NCBI GenBank assembly: GCA_025353235.1
Contig: JANXQZ010000374.1
Coordinates: 1 to 5,836 of the forward strand
Source of the DNA: Bryobacterales bacterium
GTDB lineage: Bacteria > Acidobacteriota > Terriglobia > Bryobacterales > Bryobacteraceae
DNA length: 5,836 nucleotides
Reading direction: 5' to 3'
The position numbers and the translations under genes are program-made. Below are positions 1 through 5,250 of this stretch, in pieces. Position 1 is the first letter of the stretch. Each line of letters starts with the position of its first letter. The notes beneath the pieces were generated by a model, which worked only from the letters and a program-made list of their open reading frames with translations, searched no databases and had not been told where the DNA came from.

Positions 1-1
1 C

Positions 2-580
2 CCGGACGCGCCCGACGCCGACAAACCCGGCTATCTGGCTTGCCTTCAGCAGCTCATGCAGAGAAGCAGTCTAGCCCCTGGGGTCCGAATCTGGAACGCA
101 ATGTGCGCCCGCAAATTCGAACCGTTTCACCGCCTCGATGCCGCCGGGGGCCTCTCGCTCACAAACGGAAGCTTTACCAGCTTTCCCAGCGGGATTGGGT
201 TCGATTGGCGAATTCCTCCCAATCCGGATAGCACGTCCATTCAGACTCCTACAAGTTTGAAAATAACCCTATCCGGCAGGCAACCCGACCAGTGCGAGCT
301 GCTGACCCAGACTGTGCCGCTCCTGCCAGCGCGAACTTACCGCCTGCGTTTCTCATTCAGCACGAACGCAGCTGGCGACAAGAGCGGCTTTCGAGTCCGT
401 GTCTTAGATACAACGTCCCAGGACCTTGCCAGCGAGCAGCAGCGGCAAGAGACTCTCAACTTCCACACCGGCCAGCAATCCTTCGCCACCATCGTCTTCG
501 AATACCGCCGGCCGCTTGGTTACGTCCGCACCGAAGAATCGCTCACTCTCCAAAACGTCGCGCTGGACCTGTTGGAATGA
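2..580 (+). CDS. 3' end of a protein with a C-terminal beta-rich (carbohydrate-binding-like) domain; start lies outside the window
   Basis: The frame is open from the first base, so 192 codons of a longer gene are visible, ending at TGA 578-580. An ATG at 56 exists, but the preceding 18 codons (PDAPDADKPGYLACLQQL) are open and protein-like, so it is probably internal. Residues 1 to about 45 look helical, possibly the last repeat of a helical-repeat region. The rest, from NGSF (about residue 55) through GFDWRI to the end, alternates short beta strands with hydrophilic turns (for example TYRLRFSFST, FATIVFEY, LTLQNVALDLLE). This resembles a jelly-roll domain of the type found in carbohydrate-binding modules, but no binding residue can be assigned. 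The stop overlaps the start of the downstream O-antigen-ligase-like gene by 4 bp, so a role in cell-surface polysaccharide production or export is inferred. Confidence is high that it is coding and low on function. Confidence 0.8.
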   Translation, partial: PDAPDADKPGYLACLQQLMQRSSLAPGVRIWNAMCARKFEPFHRLDAAGGLSLTNGSFTSFPSGIGFDWRIPPNPDSTSIQTPTSLKITLSGRQPDQCELLTQTVPLLPARTYRLRFSFSTNAAGDKSGFRVRVLDTTSQDLASEQQRQETLNFHTGQQSFATIVFEYRRPLGYVRTEESLTLQNVALDLLE

Positions 581-1701
581 GAAGCTGGTCCGCCACCGTT
601 CTGTGTGCAATTCTGTTCGTCTCCATCCTGACCGCCTGGGTGCCGGCGCGCTGGCCCGTTTCGATCCTGGAAGTGGGTTCGTTTGTTCTCGCACTAGCTT
701 GGATCGTGAAACTGGCGCACTCGAACGAACGGCCCCATCTCAGCCCGATGCTAATGCCGCTGGCCTTTGTTGCCCTTTTCGCCATGCTCCAAATATTCCT
801 GCACTGGACGGTGGCGATGCCGGAAACCGAACGCATGGTCCTCGCCTGGTTCTCCTATGGCGCGCTTGCTTTCTGCGTGCTTCAGACGGCCCGAGTCGAG
901 CTGCTGCTCCGTTGCCTGCTCGTGTTTGGAATGGCGGTCTGTCTCCTCTCCACGTTGCAAGCCTTTACCTCGCCCGGTGCGGTCTTCTGGCTTTTCCCAG
1001 TGCCCGACCCCGTCCACGTGATGGGTCCATTTCTGTACCACACCCATTACGCGAACCTGATGGAATTGACGTTGCCGCTCGCGCTCATCCCCGCTCTGAC
1101 GGACCGCACCAAGCGCCTGCGCTACTGCCTGATGGCGGGCGCGATGATTGCGTCCGTGATCGTATCGGCCTCGCGGGGCGGCTTCGTGCTGATCTGCGTG
1201 GAGGCCGTCGTGGTGGTGGCGAGCAGCGGACAGCGCAACAAATGGGCGGTGCTGGCGAGCGTCCTGGTGCTTGCGGGAGCACTCACCGCCGTGGTCGGGT
1301 GGGATGCGCTTGCCAGTCGCTTCCACATTCAGAACGCCGACCTAGGCAGGCTCCAAATGCTGAACTCCTCCTTCGACATGATCCGCGATCACCCCTGGAC
1401 GGGCGTAGGGCTTGGGAACTGGCCCACGGCGTATCCTTCGTACGCGCGCTACGACGACGGCCTGTTTGCCAACCAGGCACACAACGATTGGGTTCAGTGG
1501 ACAGCCGAGGGAGGCTTCACAGTCTTAGGTGCGATGCTCCTGCTGATGGCTTGGACGGTTCGCCAGGTTCGACATTGCGCGTGGTGCGTCGGTCCGCTGT
1601 TCGTCTTCATCCACGCGTCCTTCGATTATCCATTTCAGAAGCCGCAAATCGCGGCGCTGGTTTTTACAATGCTGGCCGCTTCTTCCCGCAGCCAGCGATA
1701 G
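577..1701 (+). CDS. O-antigen ligase / polymerase (Wzy_C) family membrane protein
   Basis: A 374-residue polytopic inner-membrane protein. About ten to twelve hydrophobic segments are visible, among them residues 5-20, 29-46, 57-77, 86-103, 108-128, 184-198, 201-216, 223-241, 314-328 and 355-368. Family hallmarks are HTHYAN (155-160), SRGG (199-202), the large extracytoplasmic loop between about 242 and 313 with DHPWTGVGLGNW (271-282) and HNDWVQWTAEGG (302-313), and a C-terminal HASFDYPF (346-353). Members ligate or polymerise undecaprenyl-linked glycans at the periplasmic face; the exact substrate cannot be read from sequence. I chose ATG 577, which overlaps the upstream stop (ATGA). The frame extends back to 292, but that segment is the shadow of the upstream gene and is not hydrophobic. 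There is no clear ribosome binding site, consistent with translational coupling. The protein is close to the usual family length. Ligase and polymerase subtypes cannot be separated here. Confidence 0.88.
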   Translation: MRSWSATVLCAILFVSILTAWVPARWPVSILEVGSFVLALAWIVKLAHSNERPHLSPMLMPLAFVALFAMLQIFLHWTVAMPETERMVLAWFSYGALAFCVLQTARVELLLRCLLVFGMAVCLLSTLQAFTSPGAVFWLFPVPDPVHVMGPFLYHTHYANLMELTLPLALIPALTDRTKRLRYCLMAGAMIASVIVSASRGGFVLICVEAVVVVASSGQRNKWAVLASVLVLAGALTAVVGWDALASRFHIQNADLGRLQMLNSSFDMIRDHPWTGVGLGNWPTAYPSYARYDDGLFANQAHNDWVQWTAEGGFTVLGAMLLLMAWTVRQVRHCAWCVGPLFVFIHASFDYPFQKPQIAALVFTMLAASSRSQR

Positions 1702-1711
1702 AATAGGAACA

Positions 1712-2578
1712 GTGCTCGTCTCCATCAATCCCTCGCTCGAACGGCCTGTATGGCTGCGCGCGCCAGCGCCGGTGGGCGAGAACTACCGGGATTTGAAACA
1801 GCTTGTCAGCAAGCTGGGCCTGCACACAGTTTGCGAGAGCGCGGCCTGCCCCAACGTAGGCGAGTGCTGGAACCGGCGCACCGCGACTTTCATGATTCTC
1901 GGCAACGTCTGCACGCGCCGCTGCGGCTTCTGCGCTGTCCAAAAGGGAGCTCCGCTCACGGTCGATTACGATGAGCCAAGGCGCGTGGCTGAAGCCTGCG
2001 CGACGCTCGGTCTCAAGTACGCCGTGATCACCAGCGTGAACCGGGACGACCGCAAGGACGGCGGCGCAGAGCTCTTCGCGTTAACCATCGAAGCGATTCG
2101 AGAGCGTATTCCAGGCTGCAAAGTGGAGGTGCTGGTCCCTGATTTTCAAGGCTCCCGCGACGCGATGGAAACGGTCATGAACGCCCATCCCGACGTGCTG
2201 AACCACAACACTGAAACGGTCCCCCGCTTGTACCGCATGGTTCGGCTGGGCGCGCAATATGAGCGGTCCCTCGACATGCTGGCCTACGCCAAACGCCTTC
2301 GTCCTTTTGTCCCCACAAAATCCGGGCTGATGCTTGGCTTGGGCGAGACCATGGACGAGGTGTTGCAGGTGATGCGCGATCTGCGCTTGCACCAAGTGGA
2401 TATTTTGACGCTGGGGCAATATCTGCGGCCCTCGCGCAAGCACCTGCCGATTATCCGCTACGTTCCCCAGGAAGATTTCGACTTTCTAAAGCGCGCTGGC
2501 TGCGAGATGGGATTTTCTCATGTGGAAGCCGGTCCTCTGGTCCGCAGCTCCTATCATGCGAGCGATGCCATTTCGTGA
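1712..2578 (+). CDS. lipA: Lipoyl synthase (radical SAM, two 4Fe-4S clusters)
   Basis: LipA inserts two sulfur atoms into the octanoyl group on lipoyl-carrier domains (E2 of pyruvate and 2-oxoglutarate dehydrogenases, glycine cleavage H protein), completing the lipoyl cofactor in the cytoplasm. All diagnostic residues are present in this 288-residue protein. The auxiliary cluster motif CESAACPNVGEC gives C41, C46 and C52 (CX4CX5C). The radical-SAM motif CTRRCGFC gives C67, C71 and C74 (CX3CX2C). The C-terminal RSSYHA (278-283) carries the conserved serine that ligates the auxiliary cluster in the family. Other conserved blocks are VITSVNRDD (105-113), NHNTETV (164-170), KSGLMLGLGE (203-212) and TLGQYLRPS (233-241). 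The start is GTG 1712; the next in-frame GTG (1772) would remove the conserved RPVWLR segment. An AGGA at 1705-1708 lies only 3 nt from the start, an unusually short spacing. The gene begins 10 nt after the membrane protein and overlaps the next by GTGA. No lipB is visible. Confidence 0.97.
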   Translation: MLVSINPSLERPVWLRAPAPVGENYRDLKQLVSKLGLHTVCESAACPNVGECWNRRTATFMILGNVCTRRCGFCAVQKGAPLTVDYDEPRRVAEACATLGLKYAVITSVNRDDRKDGGAELFALTIEAIRERIPGCKVEVLVPDFQGSRDAMETVMNAHPDVLNHNTETVPRLYRMVRLGAQYERSLDMLAYAKRLRPFVPTKSGLMLGLGETMDEVLQVMRDLRLHQVDILTLGQYLRPSRKHLPIIRYVPQEDFDFLKRAGCEMGFSHVEAGPLVRSSYHASDAIS

Positions 2579-3534
2579 ACGTTGCTTCCGAAGTGTTTCC
2601 CGGCGTTTTCCGCATCGAACTTCCTCTGCCTTTTGAACTCGCGTCGGTCAACGTGCATCTCATCCGGCTGGACTCTGGCTACATGCTGGTGGATTGCGGG
2701 ATGGATACAGAAGCGTCCTTCACCGCGCTCGAGCAAGGCGTCGCCTCTACTGGAATCGAATGGTCAGAGATCCGGCAGATCCTGCTGACTCACATGCATC
2801 CCGATCACATGGGGCTGTCGGTAAAACTCCTCAAGCTGACAGGCGCGCGATTGCTGATGCACCAAGTGGAAGCGCGCCAGCTCCGCATCGTGAACACACC
2901 CGAGCTGCGAGCCAATTGGATCGGGCGCGCGTTTCAGGAATCCGGAGTGCCCGACCAATTGCAGACGACGATGCACCAGCACTTCCTAGCGCTGCGCAAG
3001 AACTTTCACGCGCTCACTCCCGATGAGCTCTTGGACGGCGGCGAAGAGATCCCGACTGCGCTGGGGCCGCTCCAAGTTCTTTGGACTCCAGGGCACTCGC
3101 CCGGACATATTGCCCTGTATTCGTCGGCGCACCGTCTCCTGGTATCCGGGGATCAAATCCTTCCGAAGATCACGCCCAACATTTCGTGGCAGCCTGAATC
3201 AGATACCCTGGCGGATTTTCTGCAATCGCTAGAGGAGTTGAAGCAGGTGGATGTGGATCTGATCGTGCCCTCTCATGGGCAGCCGTTTTCAGGGCATCGT
3301 GCTTGGATCGATAAAACAACGCGGCACCATGGCGAGCGCTGCGTTGAAATTCGCAACTTGTTGGATCAGCCGCAGACGGCGCATACTTTGGTTGAAAGTC
3401 TCTGGCTGAAGAAACTGTCGCCGATCAACCATCAGTTTGCCTTGCTGGAGGTGATGGCGCACTTGGAGTTCATGCGAAGGCTGGGACAAATCAACAGCGA
3501 TGCGAGGGATGGAGTTTTTCACTGGTCTGTTTAG
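2575..3534 (+). CDS. Metallo-beta-lactamase-fold hydrolase, LACTB2-like architecture
   Basis: A 319-residue soluble protein with a complete MBL metal site: THMHPDHMG (72-80) gives H73, H75, D77 and H78; TPGHSPGH (171-178) gives H174; SGDQ (191-194) gives D193; and PSHG (232-235) gives H234. These should bind two metal ions, usually zinc. Residues from about 245 to 319 (TTRHHGERCVEIRNLLD onward) are helical and match the small winged-helix-like C-terminal domain seen in LACTB2 and related proteins. The family covers thioester hydrolases, nucleases and other enzymes, so the substrate is unknown. The start is GTG 2575, overlapping the lipA stop by 4 bp (GTGA); it leaves the natural first strand VFRIELPLP intact. 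No ribosome binding site is evident, so translation probably depends on lipA. The coupling hints at, but does not prove, a role near lipoyl or acyl thioester metabolism. No signal peptide is visible, so it is presumably cytoplasmic. Confidence 0.92.
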   Translation: MNVASEVFPGVFRIELPLPFELASVNVHLIRLDSGYMLVDCGMDTEASFTALEQGVASTGIEWSEIRQILLTHMHPDHMGLSVKLLKLTGARLLMHQVEARQLRIVNTPELRANWIGRAFQESGVPDQLQTTMHQHFLALRKNFHALTPDELLDGGEEIPTALGPLQVLWTPGHSPGHIALYSSAHRLLVSGDQILPKITPNISWQPESDTLADFLQSLEELKQVDVDLIVPSHGQPFSGHRAWIDKTTRHHGERCVEIRNLLDQPQTAHTLVESLWLKKLSPINHQFALLEVMAHLEFMRRLGQINSDARDGVFHWSV

Positions 3535-3536
3535 TT

Positions 3537-3956
3537 ATGCAAACTCTCCGCAAGCTGCTTCCCTATATGTCGATTCTGGTGGTGATCGCCCTCGTTTATG
3601 CGGGCTGGACGTTCTGGTCCCGCCATCGGGATGTGCAGCGCGCGGAGGACGAAGCCCAGTCAGCGGAAGCCAAGCGCGATGCGGATATTACGCGTAAGCT
3701 AGGAGGCGATCAAGTGAAAATCCTGGGGTTTTACGCATCGCCAGCGACGGTGCGTCCTGGCGAGAAGGCGCTGGTCTGCTACAGCGTTTCGAATGCGAAG
3801 TCCATTCGCATCGAGCCGTACATCGAGGAGGTTAAGCCCGCGCTCAGCCGGTGTGTCGAAGTGCAGCCAAAGACCACGACGGAGTACAAGCTGACCGCCG
3901 TGGATTCCAAAGGGCACGAGATCACCGAGTCCTTTATATTGCGCGTGACTAAGTAG
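3537..3956 (+). CDS. Small membrane-anchored protein with an extracytoplasmic Ig-like beta domain
   Basis: A 139-residue protein of unknown function. A short basic N-terminus (MQTLRKLL) is followed by one hydrophobic helix (about residues 10-28, YMSILVVIALVYAGWTFW). There is no lipobox and no obvious signal-peptidase site, so it is probably an uncleaved anchor. Residues 29-56 are highly charged and likely helical (RHRDVQRAEDEAQSAEAKRD). Residues 60-139 form a short beta-sandwich-like unit: ILGFYASPATVRPGEKALV, then SIRIEPYIEEV, then PKTTTEYKLTAVDSKG and a last strand SFILRV. This pattern of G-rich turn, 'TTTEYKLTA' and 'G-x-E' turn is typical of bacterial Ig-like domains. It contains two cysteines, C81 and C106, which could pair if exported. 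The start ATG lies 2 nt after the upstream stop, so it is probably the last gene of the operon. No ribosome binding site stands close to the ATG. I do not recognise a named family. Confidence 0.8.
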   Translation: MQTLRKLLPYMSILVVIALVYAGWTFWSRHRDVQRAEDEAQSAEAKRDADITRKLGGDQVKILGFYASPATVRPGEKALVCYSVSNAKSIRIEPYIEEVKPALSRCVEVQPKTTTEYKLTAVDSKGHEITESFILRVTK

Positions 3957-4012
3957 AATCTGAGCAATCGTGAGATGAAGCGGTTTCCAGCCCTTGCCGC
4001 TTGCCATGATTC

Positions 4013-4032
4013 ATGCCATTCAGTTATGGCAT
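4013..4032. promoter_or_regulatory. Inverted repeat, candidate operator of the toxin-antitoxin module
   Basis: ATGCCAT (4013-4019) and ATGGCAT (4026-4032) form a perfect 7-bp inverted repeat around a 6-base spacer (TCAGTT). It sits 8 bases before the AGGGGG ribosome binding site of the antitoxin. A weak promoter could overlap it: TTGCCA at 4001-4006 and TATGGC at 4025-4030, 18 bases apart, with the second matching TATAAT at only three of six positions. Antitoxins with ribbon-helix-helix domains commonly bind such palindromes and repress their own operon, so an autoregulatory site is the natural reading. The role is inferred from position and symmetry only. Confidence 0.4.
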
Positions 4033-4040
4033 CATATGCA

Positions 4041-4046
4041 AGGGGG
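4041..4046 (+). promoter_or_regulatory. Ribosome binding site that sets the antitoxin start
   Basis: AGGGGG lies 8 bases before ATG 4055, a good Shine-Dalgarno position. It lies downstream of the earlier in-frame ATG at 4013, so translation should begin at 4055 and not at 4013. This is the strongest ribosome binding site in the window. Confidence 0.7.
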
Positions 4047-4054
4047 ACCATGCG

Positions 4055-4312
4055 ATGAAGAACTTTCATCTGCCGCTGCCGGATCAAACCTATGACCATC
4101 TCAGGGCTGAGGCGGAACGGATGCAAGTACCCGCTACCACCTTGGCGCGCGAAGCCGTGGATTGCTGGCTGAAGCAACAAGCCCGCAAAGCAAGGCAAGA
4201 CGCGATCGCGGCCTATGCGGTGGAAATGGCGGGAACTCCTCTTGATCTCGACTCCGATCTGGAGTCGGCCGCAGTCGAGCACCTGGTCAAAACCGGCAAG
4301 GCAGTAAGATGA
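4055..4312 (+). CDS. Antitoxin of a MazEF-like type II toxin-antitoxin pair, ribbon-helix-helix type
   Basis: An 85-residue protein. Residues 4-9 (FHLPLP) form the short DNA-contacting strand of a ribbon-helix-helix fold. They are followed by helix 1 (about 11-23, QTYDHLRAEAERM), a turn (VPATT) and helix 2 (about 28-40, TTLAREAVDCWLK). Residues 41-85 are charged, rich in alanine and acidic residues (TPLDLDSDLE at 61-70), as expected for the tail that wraps and neutralises the toxin. The start at 4055 is chosen over 4013 because AGGGGG sits 8 bases upstream and the fold begins right at residue 1. The TGA stop overlaps the toxin ATG (ATGA at 4309-4312), the standard coupled arrangement. The family normally represses its own promoter together with the toxin, and the inverted repeat at 4013-4032 is a likely target. 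The assignment to RHH instead of another antitoxin fold rests on pattern only. Confidence 0.82.
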   Translation: MKNFHLPLPDQTYDHLRAEAERMQVPATTLAREAVDCWLKQQARKARQDAIAAYAVEMAGTPLDLDSDLESAAVEHLVKTGKAVR

Positions 4313-4656
4313 AGCGCGGCGACGTTCACTGGGCCGATCTTGTTCCGCGATCAGGATCGGAGCAGGCAGGCAGACGTCCCGTGATCGTGATGTCCCACGA
4401 TGGTTTTAACGGCACTCCTGGATGGAGGTCGATCATTGTGGTCCCAATCTCGACCTCGTCTTCACAAGGCAAACGCGGACCCACTGTGATTAAGCTTTTG
4501 GGCGGAAGTTCCGGTCTGCCGAAGGCGAGCTTTGCCGTGTGCCATCAGGTGACTACACTGGACCGCGCCAAACTGACCAAGAGAGTTGGCAGCCTCCCGT
4601 CAGAGTCACTGCGTGAAGTCGAGGAAGGGCTGAAGGCCGCGCTGGATCTCACTTAA
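4309..4656 (+). CDS. Toxin of the MazF/PemK family (mRNA interferase)
   Basis: A 115-residue protein of normal MazF length. The signature blocks run in order: MKRGDVHWADL (1-11, first strand and dimer region), GRRPVIVMS (21-29, with the conserved arginine before PVIV), SIIVVPIST (41-49, with the threonine or serine of the active region), and FAVCHQVTTLDRAKLTKRVG (75-94). The C-terminal helix SESLREVEEGLKAALDL completes the fold. Known members cleave RNA at short specific sequences and slow growth when the labile antitoxin is lost; the recognition sequence cannot be predicted from this protein. AAGG at 4298-4301, inside the end of the antitoxin gene, lies 7 bases before the ATG and is a plausible ribosome binding site. 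Nothing looks truncated, so the toxin is probably functional. Confidence 0.92.
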   Translation: MKRGDVHWADLVPRSGSEQAGRRPVIVMSHDGFNGTPGWRSIIVVPISTSSSQGKRGPTVIKLLGGSSGLPKASFAVCHQVTTLDRAKLTKRVGSLPSESLREVEEGLKAALDLT

Positions 4657-4731
4657 GTGTCCAACTCGCCAAAACAAGAAAGTCTCAAGAGTTCGCTTAA
4701 CAGAATTTAATGTTCTTTCACACACAACGCT

Positions 4732-4971
4732 ATGACATTGTACGATGCTTATATGTCAGTATAGGCCATACAAAATACAGAAGTTCTTAGAAACAAAGTC
4801 CTAGATCATCCGATCGTCCAGCGGCTCCTTAACAACCCGAACTGGAAACCGGCTGCTGAAGCGGCTGTTAATCACTTCGTAGACAACAAGAAGTGCATTG
4901 TGCCGTCCTGGGTCAAGTCTTCGACCTGGAAACAGGTGCAAATGGTCTACGATGAGATCACTCAACGCTAA
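4732..4971 (+). pseudogene. Possible decayed small gene: open tail 4765-4971 with an in-frame TAG at 4762-4764
   Basis: In the frame ending at TAA 4969-4971, 68 codons are open after a TAG at 4762-4764. The translation looks like real protein: NKVLDHPIVQRLLNNPNWKP, then AAEAAVNHFVDNKKCIVPSW, then a tail with three tryptophans in all, ending in VYDEITQR. No usable start codon lies between the TAG and the first conserved-looking residues. Upstream of the TAG the same frame offers ATG 4732 and ATG 4753 (MTLYDAYMSV before the stop), so the two parts could be one 79-residue protein broken by an amber mutation. I do not recognise the family. It could also be the tail of a longer gene lost by recombination, or chance. 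There is no ribosome binding site at either ATG. Confidence 0.33.
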
Positions 4972-5040
4972 TGCGAACCGAACATTCCTAAATCGCCGAA
5001 CACGGTAATTAGGCCGTGCCGATCATCTTTTTCTGTCGTC

Positions 5041-5241
5041 ATGTCCGGATGCGCGACCACAAAGGTGGTGAAATCCGAAACAATTAGGGACGGTTTTCGC
5101 TTTTGTTTCGGATTTTTCGACGGTGTTCCAGAAGGAAGCGGCCCATGCAAGATCGAGGAACTGTCGCAAGCAGCCCAAAAAAGTTTGGAGCACAGGTCAA
5201 GCCACTCGAATGCAAAATTGATTCAGCACCCCAAGTTATAA
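5041..5241 (+). CDS. Doubtful 66-codon reading frame with a lipobox-like start
   Basis: The frame runs from ATG 5041 to TAA 5239-5241 and begins MSGCATTKVVKSETIRDG. 'MSGCATT' resembles the cleavage site of a bacterial lipoprotein, and the upstream codons in frame (SSFSVV) are mildly hydrophobic. However, no basic-hydrophobic signal peptide with its own start codon is present in frame. A GTG at 5016 in a neighbouring frame reads MPIIFFCRH and would need a frameshift in the T run near 5028-5032 to join it. There is no ribosome binding site, and a strong inverted repeat lies inside. It may be a broken lipoprotein remnant or plain chance. Confidence 0.2.
   Translation: MSGCATTKVVKSETIRDGFRFCFGFFDGVPEGSGPCKIEELSQAAQKSLEHRSSHSNAKLIQHPKL
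5071..5117 (+). terminator. Perfect 13-bp inverted repeat with a T run, possible Rho-independent terminator
   Basis: AAATCCGAAACAA (5071-5083) and TTGTTTCGGATTT (5103-5115) are exact reverse complements around a 19-base loop. The right arm runs into TTTTT (5113-5117). On the + strand this gives a hairpin followed by a U run, as in an intrinsic terminator, and it would separate the toxin-antitoxin side from xdhC. The loop is long and the arms are only moderately GC-rich, so efficiency is uncertain. A remnant of a mobile-element inverted repeat or a protein-binding palindrome are the alternatives. Confidence 0.45.
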
Positions 5242-5242
5242 T
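5237..5242 (+). promoter_or_regulatory. Perfect TATAAT -10 box for xdhC
   Basis: TATAAT stands 8 bases before ATG 5251. A transcript starting the usual 6 to 8 bases after a -10 box would begin at or within a few bases of the start codon. No good -35 lies at 16-18 bases: TTGATT at 5218-5223 is only 13 bases away, and no TG extends the box. The box sequence is seen; promoter activity is inferred. Confidence 0.45.
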
Positions 5243-5250
5243 CGAGTCGA

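Larger units (their letters stand above)
4657..5250. other. 594-base stretch without a secure gene, between the toxin and xdhC
   Basis: The first part is AT-rich: positions 4681-4800 hold 42 G/C in 120 bases (35 percent), against 34 of 60 in a sample from lipA (2281-2340). It contains a start-less reading frame (4765-4971), a doubtful reading frame (5041-5241), a perfect 13-bp inverted repeat with a T run (5071-5117) and a TATAAT box before xdhC. I see no tRNA, insertion-sequence end or CRISPR repeat. Composition and decayed content suggest laterally acquired or degenerating DNA. Confidence 0.6.

Noticed and set aside
292..576. Upstream extension of the O-antigen-ligase-like frame back to ATG 292
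   Set aside because: The added 95 residues are arginine- and proline-rich, not membrane-like, and lie fully inside the upstream gene. ATG 577 overlaps that gene's stop in the usual coupled way.
751..1326. Long minus-strand open frame under the membrane protein gene
   Set aside because: The composition is dominated by H, Q, R and E, typical of an antisense shadow. It has no motif and no ribosome binding site.
426..1706. Long + strand open frame parallel to the membrane protein
   Set aside because: Its translation is rich in R, P, A and G with no domain pattern. It is a high-GC shadow of the gene at 577-1701.
4013..4054. Antitoxin start at ATG 4013
   Set aside because: The added residues MPFSYGIICKGDHA do not belong to the fold, the strong ribosome binding site lies downstream of this ATG, and the segment covers the candidate operator.
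4738..4765. Promoter TTGTAC (4738-4743) with TATAGG (4760-4765) in the AT-rich patch
   Set aside because: The 16-base spacing is acceptable, but both boxes are imperfect and AT-rich DNA yields such matches by chance; no gene start lies downstream to support it.
5001..5018. CACGG / CCGTG inverted repeat as a terminator
   Set aside because: There are only 5 paired bases with an 8-base loop, and the nearest T run begins about 10 bases later; chance is the simpler explanation.
4968..5150. Minus-strand 60-codon frame in the gene-poor stretch
   Set aside because: It has no ribosome binding site or recognisable motif and runs through the inverted repeat at 5071-5115.
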